35,458 bases of DNA, from NCBI GenBank assembly GCA_028291455.1, contig JAQGHY010000236.1, forward strand, positions 1-35,458, given 5' to 3'. Numbering within the stretch: position 1 is the stretch's first letter; each line of letters opens with the position of its first letter. The notes under the pieces were generated by a model. That model made no database searches and was not told where the DNA came from. It saw only the letters and a program-made list of their open reading frames with translations. This DNA comes from Rubritepida sp. Its GTDB lineage: Bacteria > Pseudomonadota > Alphaproteobacteria > Acetobacterales > Acetobacteraceae. Positions 1 through 8,050 of this stretch are shown here, piece after piece. Both the position numbers and the translations under genes were made by a program.

Positions 1-240
1 TTCGACGTGGATCAGCTCGTCGGCGTGCTGGCGCCGGCCGGCACACCATCGGCCATTGTGCAGCTCCTCGCCACGAAGTTGCGTGATGCGGTTCGGGACC
101 CAAACGGCATCACCCGTCTGCGTCGGGCCGGCTTCGACCCTGTCGGCACGACGCCAGAGGAATTCCGCGCCGTCATCGCGCGCGAATTGCCGAAATGGCG
201 CGAGGTCATCAGCAGGGCCGGCATTCGGCTGGATCTGTGA
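1..240 (+). CDS. Bug/TctC-family solute-binding protein, C-terminal part only
   Basis: This is the last 79 codons of a periplasmic tripartite-tricarboxylate receptor (Bug) protein; the gene begins left of the window. The frame is open from base 1 and the track's start at base 7 is only an internal GTG. The segment shows the usual Bug C-terminus: 'GVLAPAGTPSAIV', then helix and loop 'GFDPVGTTPEEFRAVIARE', then 'KWREVISRAGIRLD'. Family members bind carboxylates or other small organic acids in the periplasm. No membrane TctA/TctB genes are visible here. The next gene starts about 60 bases downstream on the same strand, so it may be co-transcribed. Confidence 0.85.
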   Translation, partial: FDVDQLVGVLAPAGTPSAIVQLLATKLRDAVRDPNGITRLRRAGFDPVGTTPEEFRAVIARELPKWREVISRAGIRLDL

Positions 241-303
241 GCCAGTAATCATCCCCGCGGCGCGGCAGCGAACCACCACAAGCACTCAGCAAGGAGAGAA
301 GAT

Positions 304-1026
304 ATGTACGGCTGGAGAGGACGCATTGGCCTTCTGGTGCCATCCATCAACACCACGATGGAGCCCGAATTTTGGCGCCTCGCGCCGCGAGGTGTTTCCG
401 TACACACGGCACGCATCGCGGGCGGCCGGCATGGGACGCCGGAGGAACTGCGCGGCATGGAGGCCGAGGCGCGACTTTCCGCCAAGCGCGTGGCGAGTAC
501 CGAGCCCAGCGTCGTCGTCTATGGCTGCACCTCCGGAAGCTTCTTCGAAGGGCCGGCTTGGAACCGCATGATTTGCGAGGAGCTGACCAAGATCACCGGG
601 GCACCGACGGTGACCACGGCCGGCGCCATGGTCGATTGCCTGATGCGCCACGGCCATAAGAAGGTGACTGTCGTCACACCCTATGTCGACCTTACCAACC
701 AACGCCTGAAGAGCTTTTTGGCGGAGCATGGCATCGAGGTGGCGGAACTCGCGACTTTCGACATGCTGGACATGTTCGATCACGCCAAGGTTCTGCCGGA
801 GGAGATCTACCGGAAGGTCAAGGAGACAGTCACGCCGGATGCGAGCGCCGTCTTCGTGGCGTGCACGCAGCTCAGGGCACTGGAAGTCGTCGACATCTTG
901 GAGCGCGACCTTGGAAAGCCCGTGTACTCTGCGGTGCAGGCGACAGCGTGGCGGGCCTTCGAGGAGTTACGCGTCGACCCAGCCATCACCGATTGCGGCA
1001 GCCTCCTCCGGAGCTTGAGCAAATAG
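304..1026 (+). CDS. Maleate isomerase / Asp-Glu racemase-superfamily enzyme
   Basis: A 240-residue protein of the maleate cis-trans isomerase and arylmalonate decarboxylase group, within the Asp/Glu racemase superfamily. The N-terminus 'RIGLLVPSINTTMEPEF' is typical of the group. Two cysteines sit where the family places its catalytic pair: Cys75 in 'VVYGCTSGSF' and Cys187 in 'VFVACTQLRA'. Length matches the family (about 240-250 aa). A good ribosome site (AAGGAG) lies just before the ATG. It follows a Bug binding-protein gene, which fits uptake and conversion of a dicarboxylate. Maleate isomerase is the most likely activity, but arylmalonate decarboxylase-like or hydantoin racemase-like chemistry cannot be excluded from sequence. 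Confidence 0.85.
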   Translation: MYGWRGRIGLLVPSINTTMEPEFWRLAPRGVSVHTARIAGGRHGTPEELRGMEAEARLSAKRVASTEPSVVVYGCTSGSFFEGPAWNRMICEELTKITGAPTVTTAGAMVDCLMRHGHKKVTVVTPYVDLTNQRLKSFLAEHGIEVAELATFDMLDMFDHAKVLPEEIYRKVKETVTPDASAVFVACTQLRALEVVDILERDLGKPVYSAVQATAWRAFEELRVDPAITDCGSLLRSLSK

Positions 1027-2058
1027 GACTTGCACGGCATCGGCGTCCTTCGCAGCAGATCCTGGCGGATTTGCTGGTAACCGCACGCGGGACGCCACCC
1101 GTTTGATCAGCGAGGCGGCTGCCAGGGCGTGCAGCGCGCGACGGGGATGGAGCCCGCCAGGCGGAGGCCGGCCTCGCGTCCCTTTTTTATCGCCGATGCG
1201 GCATCGACAATGTGATTGGACGATGATGCCGATACCACCGTCGGTGCTTTCAACCGTAGCGATCGGCCGCAAGCTACTCATTAGGCTCATAATGCAGGGC
1301 ACTTCGCAGCGGTATTCTACTACGAGCGGGCTGAAGCTAGTGCATATCCGGTAGGACGTCCGGCGGATTGGCCAACAACGAACACTTGGCAATGGGTTTC
1401 CCTCAAGTGAACCGCCGAGCAGTCTCAGTTTTTTTGTGATGGGACGGGCTTAGCAAGCGTTTTTCAGCCTGTTGTGAAGATAAAGCTTGAGACGAAGCTG
1501 AATGGATGCGGCGGCAAAGCAGGACCGAGATCTCGCCAAGCCTAGCGAATCACGCCTACCGTGAGATCGAGCAGGTGCGCCTGGCCCAATACCGCGATCG
1601 TCCGAGGCGGTACCCGCGGCGCCCTCCAATCTTCTGCCGATCACCTAGCGCCGGCTGCCCCCGCTGGCTCCTTCACTTGCAGCGATTGCCAAGAGTCGCC
1701 TTGCTTTTCCTGACCGCATCCACCCAGATCGGCCGCGACGCCCTGGGCGAGGCCGCATGACGAACCAAGGTGCCGTTCTGTCGAAGCTTCGAAGGACGAC
1801 CTCGGAGAGAAACATCCACCAACATTTATCGGCAGCGGAAGCAAAATCCCTCAGGGAGCCTCATAAAGTAGTGCCAACAGAACTATCGTGTTTTCGGTCA
1901 TCCAAAAGTGCAGGCGCGGAAAGTTCGGCTGAAAGACGACCTAGCGCGATGCGGCTTACATTCGCGGAATTCCACATCGCAAAGAAATATCCTAGCTTCT
2001 CCGAAGAAGACCGCGCGGCACAACCGACGCGGCGGAGATTCCCGGGAAGGATCCAACC
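1027..2058. other. Gene-poor gap of about 1 kb, possibly holding decayed sequence
   Basis: No convincing gene on either strand. The ORF-track entries here are short, overlap each other and lack family motifs. Base composition is visibly less GC-rich than the flanking genes, for example around 1240-1340 and 1780-2000. On the reverse strand, about 1230-1350 reads 'VVEYRCEVPCIMSLM' and then 'GGIGIIVQS', which loosely resembles the effector-domain core of a LysR regulator. Another reverse stretch at about 1450-1520 ('FAAASIQLRLKLYLH') faintly resembles a transposase C-terminus. Neither is strong enough to call. The end of the gap should contain the promoter of the Bug gene at 2059. Confidence 0.5.
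1164..1188 (+). terminator. Possible rho-independent terminator after the isomerase gene
   Basis: A perfect 12-base palindrome, GAGGCCGGCCTC (1164-1175), is followed after seven bases by a run of six T (1183-1188). This could end transcription of the upstream isomerase gene. The absent loop and the distance to the T run make it a weak example. Confidence 0.3.
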
Positions 2059-3060
2059 ATGCACAGACGCGGTCTCATGCTCGGTACAACCATGCTTCTG
2101 CCAAGCTTGGCGGTGGCGCAGCAGGCGCCCCCTGCCCTGCCGCGCCTATCTGATTTTCCTACCCGGCCGATCGAGCTCGTCGTAGCATTCCCTGCCGGCG
2201 GCGGGATGGATGTGACGGCGCGCATCATCGCCCGCCATGCCGAACGCCTCACCGGCCAGCGCTTCTTCGTCAACAACCGCACGGGCGGCGCGGGCATGGT
2301 CGCGCATGCCTATCTCGCGCGGCAGGCTCCGAGCGACGGCTACACCGTCGGCATCGTCTCAAGCGGCGTCTTCGCCGACAGCATGCTCCGCGCCCGGGGG
2401 CTGTGGAGCCACGCGGATGTCGAGCTCGCCGCCTTCATCAATTTCGATCCGACCAACTGGATCGTCTCCGCGCGCGGCCCCATGGCGGGGCTAAGTTTGG
2501 CGCAGATCGTCTCGCGCGCTCGGGAAAATCCGGAGAGCATCCGCATCTCGATGCTGCCGGAAAGTAGCTCGCAATTCATCATTGAGCAGGTCGAGCGCAG
2601 CACAGGCGCACGCTTTATCAAGGTGCCCTTCCAAGGCGGCATTCCCGGCATGACCGCGATGCTCGGCGGCCATATCGACATCGCCACTGTCTTCTTCTCC
2701 GAGTACCGCTCGCAGCTGGAATCGGGCGGGGTTCGCGCCGTGGCGGTCGCCGGTTCAGAGCGGACCGCGAGCCAGCCCGAGGTGCCGACCTTCAACGAGG
2801 TACTGGGCACGCAGGACGTCCTCTGGGCCGCCTGGCGCTTCGCTGTGGTGCCTAAGGCCGTCCCAGCCGACCGGCGAGAATATCTTTCCGCCGTCATCCG
2901 CGCCGCCGTGGCGGACCCGGACGCTCAACGCGAATTCACCCAGACCGGCGTGCTGCTCGACCCCTCCCTGGCCGATCCGGCCAAGATGAACGCCGCTGCA
3001 GCGCAGTTGATCTCCACGCAGCAGGGGTTCCTGCGCGAGACCGGAAGGATACAGCCCTGA
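2059..3060 (+). CDS. Bug/TctC-family tripartite tricarboxylate transporter substrate-binding protein
   Basis: A complete 333-residue periplasmic binding protein of the Bug family. It has a signal peptide ('MHRRGLMLGTTMLLPSLAVAQQ', likely cut after AVA), then the family's first beta strand and ligand loop 'IELVVAFPAGGGMDVTARI', then 'GQRFFVNNRTGGAGMVAHAYLA' and 'DGYTVGIVSSG'. AAGGA precedes the ATG. The stop codon is one base before the start of the flavoprotein gene at 3062, so the two are almost certainly one transcript, and the ligand may feed that enzyme. No TctA/TctB partner is present. The family is certain; the ligand is unknown. Confidence 0.92.
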   Translation: MHRRGLMLGTTMLLPSLAVAQQAPPALPRLSDFPTRPIELVVAFPAGGGMDVTARIIARHAERLTGQRFFVNNRTGGAGMVAHAYLARQAPSDGYTVGIVSSGVFADSMLRARGLWSHADVELAAFINFDPTNWIVSARGPMAGLSLAQIVSRARENPESIRISMLPESSSQFIIEQVERSTGARFIKVPFQGGIPGMTAMLGGHIDIATVFFSEYRSQLESGGVRAVAVAGSERTASQPEVPTFNEVLGTQDVLWAAWRFAVVPKAVPADRREYLSAVIRAAVADPDAQREFTQTGVLLDPSLADPAKMNAAAAQLISTQQGFLRETGRIQP

Positions 3061-3061
3061 G

Positions 3062-5080
3062 ATGGACCACTCCCTTGTCTCCAGCGTGACGGAGAGGGCC
3101 GGCGAGGCCGCACCCTACCCGCACCTCTTCAGCCCCTTCACCCTGGCGGGCCACCGGCTGCGCAACCGCGTGGCCCATCTGGCCATCACCACCTCGCTCA
3201 GCCAGGGCGGGCAGGTGACCGACCGGCTGATCCAGTACCACGCCAACCGCGCGCGCGGCGGCACCGCCATGATCATCGCCGAGCCCATCAACATGCCGCC
3301 ACACCAGAAGGTGGGCGCAAAGGTGGATGCCGGCAGCGATCAGCACATGGACGGCCTGAAGCGCTGGGCCGATGCGGTGGAGAGCCACGATTGTCGCCTC
3401 ATCGCGCAGGTTCAGGATGCCGGGCGCGGCCGCCACGCGCCGGGCCGCAACCCCGATGCCGTCGGCGCATCGCCCCTGCCCGACGACATAAGCTGGACCG
3501 TGCCGCATGCCATGACGGCTGGGGAGATTGGCGTCATGGTCGAGGGCTTCGCGGAGGCTTGCGCGCGCGTGAAGCGCTGCGGCTTCAGCGGCGTGGAAAT
3601 CTCCGCTGGCCACGGGCATTTGTTTCATCAGTTCATGTCGCCTTGGTCGAACGTCCGAGATGACGAGTACGGCGGAGCTTTCGCGGGCCGAATGCGGCTG
3701 ACGCTGGAACTGATGGCAGCAATCCGCGCCGCCTGCGGCCGAGATTTCATCTTGGGCGTAAAGCTTCCGGGCAATGACGGCGTGTCCGGCGGCATCGGCC
3801 CTGAACTAGCGGGCGAAATCGCCCAATGCGTCGCCGCCACCGGCCACGCCGACTACATCTGCTTCGCTCAGGGCTCCCATCATCGCAGCCTGGAGATGCA
3901 CACGCCCGACGGCCACACGCCGCCGCTAACCTATCGCGGCCTGATGCAACAACTCCGCCCGCGGATCGGCAATATCCCACTTATGGCCCTGGGCCGCATC
4001 ACCGATCCGGCCGAAGCCGAGGGCCTGCTAAGCCATGGCGAGGCGGAATTGATCGGCCTCGGCCGCCCGCTGATCACCGATCCCGCCTGGCCACGCAAGG
4101 CCGCGGCGGGCCGCGCGCGCGACATTCGCTACTGCGTCTCCGGCAACAGCTGCTGGCATGCGGTGATCTCGCACCGCCCCATCGCCTGCGACAACAACCC
4201 GCGCGTCGCGGAGGTGGATGAGCTGGATGAAGTTACGCCCACGGCTCATCCTCGCAGGATCGTCGTGGTCGGCGGCGGGATCGCCGGGCTCGAAGCCGCG
4301 TGGGTGGCGGCGACGCGCGGGCATCAGGTCACACTGTTTGGCCGCTCGGCGGAGCTTGGCGGAAAGTTGCGGCTGATCTCCGCCCTGCCCGGCGGCGAGC
4401 AATTCACCAGCATATACGACTACCAGCAGGTGGCGGCCGAAAAGGCAGGCGTCCGGTTCGTGCTCGGCGCTGCTGCCACGAGCGAGGGCATCCTCGCCCT
4501 CGCGCCGGACGCCGTCATCCTCGCCACCGGCTCCGCTATGATCTGGCCGCGTTGCCTGCCTGCGGAATTGCAAGCCGACGGGTTCGTGCAGGATCTGCGC
4601 AGCGCGCTGCCCGACCTCCTCCGCGTGCAGCAGCGCCAGCCAGGCACGGCGGTGCTCTTTGACATGGACCACACCGACGGCACCTATGCCGCCGCAGAAC
4701 TGCTGCACCGCATCTTCGAACACGTCGTGCTGGTGACACCGCGCGACAGCATCGCGCAGGATACCTACCTGGTGACGCGACAAGGCATTCTGCGGCGCTT
4801 CCACCAGCTGGGAATTGAAATTCGCCTGCATTCCGAGCCGCATTGGAGCGCAACCATGGAAGAAGGCGTCTTAGAGATTACCAACGTCTATACCGGCCAG
4901 CGCAGTTCTATCGAGAACGTCGCCTTCTTTGCCTTTTCAAGCCCCCGGGCGGCCGAGAACGCCCTTGTGGCGCCGCTCCGATTGGCCGGCATCGATGTGC
5001 TCGTCATCGGTGACGCGAAGGTAGCACGCAGTGCCATGGCCGCTACGGCGGAGGGTCATGCCGCCGGGCGCGCCGTATAG
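3062..5080 (+). CDS. FadH/Old Yellow-type NADH:flavin oxidoreductase with altered iron-sulfur motif
   Basis: A 672-residue, two-part flavoprotein in the 2,4-dienoyl-CoA reductase / trimethylamine dehydrogenase class. Residues about 18-350 form the FMN TIM barrel ('PHLFSPFTLAGHRLRNRV', 'GLGRPLITDPAW'). From about residue 398 comes an FAD/NAD(P) domain starting 'RIVVVGGGIAGLEAAW'. Between them the family carries four cysteines for a [4Fe-4S] cluster; here the motif reads 'YCVSGNSCW...IAC' with Cys358, Gly361, Cys364 and Cys376, so the second ligand is glycine (GGC in place of a Cys codon). Such enzymes reduce enoyl substrates or demethylate N-methyl compounds. The gene starts one base after the Bug gene's stop, pointing to a shared substrate. 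The exact reaction cannot be told. Confidence 0.88.
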   Translation: MDHSLVSSVTERAGEAAPYPHLFSPFTLAGHRLRNRVAHLAITTSLSQGGQVTDRLIQYHANRARGGTAMIIAEPINMPPHQKVGAKVDAGSDQHMDGLKRWADAVESHDCRLIAQVQDAGRGRHAPGRNPDAVGASPLPDDISWTVPHAMTAGEIGVMVEGFAEACARVKRCGFSGVEISAGHGHLFHQFMSPWSNVRDDEYGGAFAGRMRLTLELMAAIRAACGRDFILGVKLPGNDGVSGGIGPELAGEIAQCVAATGHADYICFAQGSHHRSLEMHTPDGHTPPLTYRGLMQQLRPRIGNIPLMALGRITDPAEAEGLLSHGEAELIGLGRPLITDPAWPRKAAAGRARDIRYCVSGNSCWHAVISHRPIACDNNPRVAEVDELDEVTPTAHPRRIVVVGGGIAGLEAAWVAATRGHQVTLFGRSAELGGKLRLISALPGGEQFTSIYDYQQVAAEKAGVRFVLGAAATSEGILALAPDAVILATGSAMIWPRCLPAELQADGFVQDLRSALPDLLRVQQRQPGTAVLFDMDHTDGTYAAAELLHRIFEHVVLVTPRDSIAQDTYLVTRQGILRRFHQLGIEIRLHSEPHWSATMEEGVLEITNVYTGQRSSIENVAFFAFSSPRAAENALVAPLRLAGIDVLVIGDAKVARSAMAATAEGHAAGRAV

Positions 5081-5115
5081 AGACCGGGCTGCCGCCGAAC
5101 CCGCCATCGCAAACA

Positions 5116-5163
5116 GGTTCGCCTAGCTTCAGGATCACCTCCATCTCAAGCCGGAGGCGAACC
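5116..5163. terminator. Stem-loop between convergent genes
   Basis: GGTTCGCCT (5116-5124) and AGGCGAACC (5155-5163) form a perfect 9-base inverted repeat with a 30-base loop. It lies between the ends of the flavoprotein gene (forward) and the hydrolase gene (reverse), where a bidirectional transcription stop is expected. No T run follows, so it is not a classical intrinsic terminator. Confidence 0.4.
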
Positions 5164-5176
5164 GCAACAGGGCGGC

Positions 5177-5755
5177 TCAATCGAAGGAAATTTCGGCCGA
5201 ACTGCTGATCTCCGCGAAACGGTCGAGCGTCGCAATGCCCGCCTGATGCGCCGAGGCTGAAGCGGCGGCGCAGCAATCCTCCAGCACAACGCAGCGGTAA
5301 TCCCGGTCATGGCCGTCGCGTACGCCCGCCTGCACCACCGCGACGGTAGAGACGCCGGACATCACGATCCGCTCAATGCCATTGGCACGCAGAATCGGTT
5401 CCAGACTGGTCCCATAGAAGGGGCTCACGCGGTGCTTTACGATGTCGAAATCGCCCTCCTGAGGTTTGAGCGAGGCATGCACCTCCGTGCCCCAGCTGCT
5501 TAGCTTGAACAGCCCGTGCTGCTTGGCGCCGGCGAAGATAATGGATGTGGTGGGACATTCACGGTAATCGGGCGAGAAGCCGACGCGCACATAGCCGATC
5601 ATCACCCCCGCCGTGCGTGCCTTTGCAATCGCCGTCGCAGTCTTCGGCAGTATGCCGCGCCCCTGGACCTCGGCACCCAGGGGAGAGCGGCCATTGGGAC
5701 CATCCTCCGCGACGAGGTCGTTCTCCATGTCGAGGACAAGGTAGATGCTCTTCAT
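5177..5755 (-). CDS. Isochorismatase-like hydrolase lacking the catalytic cysteine
   Basis: A 192-residue protein of the isochorismatase-like (cysteine hydrolase) superfamily. The acid at the start ('LVLDMENDL', Asp9) and the lysine ('DIVKHRVSPFY', Lys107) are both present. The nucleophile motif, normally 'GVxTNxCV', reads 'GVSTVAVVQAG', so the cysteine position (about residue 140) is valine. Amidase members (nicotinamidase, N-carbamoylsarcosine amidase) need that cysteine. Isochorismatases such as EntB and PhzD lack it and still cleave a vinyl ether, so this protein may use such chemistry or be inactive. AGGAG precedes the ATG. The start overlaps the stop of a small decayed ORF (ATGA). Confidence 0.85.
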   Translation of the reverse strand: MKSIYLVLDMENDLVAEDGPNGRSPLGAEVQGRGILPKTATAIAKARTAGVMIGYVRVGFSPDYRECPTTSIIFAGAKQHGLFKLSSWGTEVHASLKPQEGDFDIVKHRVSPFYGTSLEPILRANGIERIVMSGVSTVAVVQAGVRDGHDRDYRCVVLEDCCAAASASAHQAGIATLDRFAEISSSAEISFD

Positions 5756-6051
5756 ATCGGCTGCTCCTGAAGGTTCTTAAAAATCATTCTAGCCGCAGCC
5801 CCACGGCGCACCAGCTCGGCCCAGCGCCGAAGATCCTGCTTGATCTTGAGGTGGACCTCCGCGGGTGTGCTCGCCTCCACGTCGAGCCCATACTGGTTCA
5901 TCAGCCAGGCCACGTGCCTGAAGTGCGAAGCATGTGCGCAACCTCCCGGTAGCGTCGATATGACCAGCTGTGCATGGCGGCGGCGCCGGCGCGCCAGACA
6001 GAACTGGCCTTGAAACCCGAGCGGGAAAAGAGTCAGCCCCTTGATCCGCAC
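5752..6051 (-). pseudogene. Decayed C-terminal fragment of a Bug binding protein
   Basis: The 99-codon reading frame contains a recognisable Bug C-terminus: 'GLDVEASTPAEVHLKIKQDL' followed by 'RRWAELVRR'. Intact Bug proteins here end in the same way (compare 'KWREVISRAGIRLD' at the window start). The 50 codons before it do not look like Bug sequence, and the last residues ('GAAARMIFKNLQEQPI') depart from the family, as after a frameshift. It lies between the alpha/beta hydrolase and the isochorismatase-like gene and ends with an ATGA overlap onto the latter. It may survive only as a spacer that couples translation. Confidence 0.55.
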
Positions 6052-6100
6052 GCGAAGGGGCGCGCGAGCGGGAGACGCCTCAGGACCCCGGATTTAATAT

Positions 6101-6937
6101 TCAGGATCGGGACGCGCGCCGTTCGACTTGATTGAGGAATGCCTCCACTTCCCGGTTGAAGGCCGCCGGCTCCTCGAGGTTGATGGCGTGGCCCGTTCCA
6201 GGCGCCATCCACAGGAGGGCATCCGGCAGGACGCGCTTGAGGAAGACGCTGGCGTCGATGCACGGCCCATCCTCGTCGCCTACCGCCAGGAGGATCGGAA
6301 GATTCAGACCCCGCAGCTGCTCCTCCCAGTGATAGACGGGGTCGCGCCCGCCCTGGTAGTGACGCCGCGTCAGCGCCGAACCGAGCGCGGAATGTTCGCG
6401 CAGATGCGCCACAAATTCCTCCCAACCGCGCGGATCCTTGCGCTTCAGCTGGATGCGGTTGGCGGCATGGGCGAGGTCGATCGCCTCCTGGTGCCAGCCA
6501 ACTGCGAGGAGGCGCTGCGCATTTCCCTCCTGCGTGCGGCGGAACGCCTCCAGCTCCGACAGCTCGGAGCCTCCACCGACCCCGGCGAGCACTACCGCGC
6601 TCGCCCGTTCAGGATGCCGTAGCGCGAACAGGAGGCTCGCGAAGGCACCCATGCTCAGACCGACGATATGCGCGCGCGCGACGCCAAGCCCGTCGAGCAC
6701 GGCCAGAATATCGTTCGCCGAATGATCTTGCCCGTAGAGCGTCGGGTCCTCCGGAACCTCGGAAGGCGGGTAGCCTCGCGCGGCATAGGTGATGACGCGA
6801 TGCGACCGCGAGAAATGGCGGACCTGCCCCTCCCATTCGCGGTGATCGGCCGCGAATTCGTGCACGAAGAGGATCGGATAACCACTGCCGGCCTCCTCGA
6901 CGTGAAGGCGGGCACCCTGTGCCTGAATGGTGGCCAT
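6101..6937 (-). CDS. Alpha/beta hydrolase
   Basis: A 278-residue alpha/beta-hydrolase-fold protein. Visible elements are 'YPILFVHEFAADHREWE' (oxyanion region), the nucleophile elbow 'VGLSMGAF' (Ser96), the acid in 'LLAVGDEDGPCI' and the catalytic His in 'GTGHAINLEEP'. I chose the ATG at 6937 (MATIQAQG) over the track's TTG at 6955 because AGGAG lies just before it and the TTG overlaps the upstream stop. The resemblance is to 3-oxoadipate enol-lactonase/C-C hydrolase-like enzymes, but the substrate is not determinable. It follows a Bug gene by 14 bases and shares its operon with a dienelactone hydrolase, suggesting breakdown of a lactone or ester. Confidence 0.9.
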   Translation of the reverse strand: MATIQAQGARLHVEEAGSGYPILFVHEFAADHREWEGQVRHFSRSHRVITYAARGYPPSEVPEDPTLYGQDHSANDILAVLDGLGVARAHIVGLSMGAFASLLFALRHPERASAVVLAGVGGGSELSELEAFRRTQEGNAQRLLAVGWHQEAIDLAHAANRIQLKRKDPRGWEEFVAHLREHSALGSALTRRHYQGGRDPVYHWEEQLRGLNLPILLAVGDEDGPCIDASVFLKRVLPDALLWMAPGTGHAINLEEPAAFNREVEAFLNQVERRASRS

Positions 6938-6951
6938 GACGACTCCTGAAC

Positions 6952-7920
6952 TCAATTGAGGGTGATGTTGGCCTGCTGGATGACCTCAGCGAACCGCGCC
7001 TGCTCGCGGCCGAGCAACTCCGCATAGTCGGCAGAAGAACTGGCGATCGGTATGATCCCGTTTTCCTCCAGCCTTTGCCGGACCTGCGGGGCCCGGCCCG
7101 CGGCACGGAAGGCGGCCTCGATCCTGGTGCGGATCGCCAGGGGCGTCGCCGCGGGCACGACGATGCCAATATTTGCGCTGGCAGGAATGCCGGGGTAGCC
7201 GAGCTCGCCCAGCGTCGGCACGTCGGGCAGAAGATCCAGCCGCGTGTCGTAGCCGACGGCAAGGGCGCGCAGCCTGCCCTCCGCCAGCAAATCCTGGACC
7301 TCGACTAGGGTGGGAAGCATCAGCTGAAGGCGCGCCGCCAGAAGATCGGGCAGCGCCGGACCACGATAGGGCACGTGCACCAACTCGATCCCCGCGCTGC
7401 GTTGGATGATTTCCGTCACGAGATGTGCGGTGGTGCCGATGCCGGTGGAGGCGAAGGCCAGTTCCCCCGGCTTCGACTTGGCTAGCGCGACGAACTCGGC
7501 CAAGGAACGGACCGGAAGCGAAAACGGCACCACCAGCACCACCGGCGAAGAACTCAGCCTTGTCACGGGAGCGAGGTCCGAAAGGCTGAACGTCAGGTTA
7601 CGTTGCAGCAGCGGGACGACGGTGTAGCTCGATCCGGTGGCAAGCAGGGTGTAGCCGTCCGGCGCGGCTCGAGCGACCTCAGCCGTACCGATCGCGCCCG
7701 CGGCCCCTGCCCTGTTCTCGATGACGATCGGCTGGCCAAGATTCTGCGCGGCAGCAGGGGCGAAGAGGCGGATAACCGTGTCCATGGTGCCGCCCGTCTG
7801 AAAGGGAACGACGAGGCGAAGCGGACGGGTGGGCCAGGCCTTCTCGGCGGAGGACGCGGAGGCGGAGCTCGATATGGCGGAGGCCGCGCCGAGCAAGGCG
7901 CGACGGGACAGGATGCTCAT
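6952..7920 (-). CDS. Bug/TctC-family substrate-binding protein
   Basis: A 322-residue Bug protein: Arg-rich N-terminus ('MSILSRRALLGAASA') and signal peptide, then 'WPTRPLRLVVPFQTGGTMD', 'GQPIVIENRAGAAGAIGTAEV' and 'DGYTLLATGSSYTV'. AAGGA precedes the ATG. It sits between a dienelactone hydrolase gene (upstream) and an alpha/beta hydrolase gene (14 bases downstream), so the periplasmic ligand may be an ester, lactone or carboxylate used by these hydrolases. No membrane subunits are nearby. Confidence 0.92.
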   Translation of the reverse strand: MSILSRRALLGAASAISSSASASSAEKAWPTRPLRLVVPFQTGGTMDTVIRLFAPAAAQNLGQPIVIENRAGAAGAIGTAEVARAAPDGYTLLATGSSYTVVPLLQRNLTFSLSDLAPVTRLSSSPVVLVVPFSLPVRSLAEFVALAKSKPGELAFASTGIGTTAHLVTEIIQRSAGIELVHVPYRGPALPDLLAARLQLMLPTLVEVQDLLAEGRLRALAVGYDTRLDLLPDVPTLGELGYPGIPASANIGIVVPAATPLAIRTRIEAAFRAAGRAPQVRQRLEENGIIPIASSSADYAELLGREQARFAEVIQQANITLN

Positions 7921-8050
7921 GCAAAGGTCCTTGAAGGGGTGATCACGCGGGCATCACGCGAGCGACGGCTGGGCGCGGGCGAAAGCGAGGGAAAGCCCCC
8001 CGCTAAGGCCGGGGACAGAAGCCGACGGCAATCTGGGGCGGAAGCGCTTG

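Noticed and set aside
1230-1392. Reverse-strand frame resembling a LysR effector-domain core
   Set aside because: Only about 40 residues look similar, with no helix-turn-helix and poor continuation on either side; too weak to call a pseudogene.
1450-1644. Reverse-strand frame resembling a transposase C-terminus
   Set aside because: Similarity covers about 15 hydrophobic/basic residues only, with no DDE motifs or inverted terminal repeats seen.
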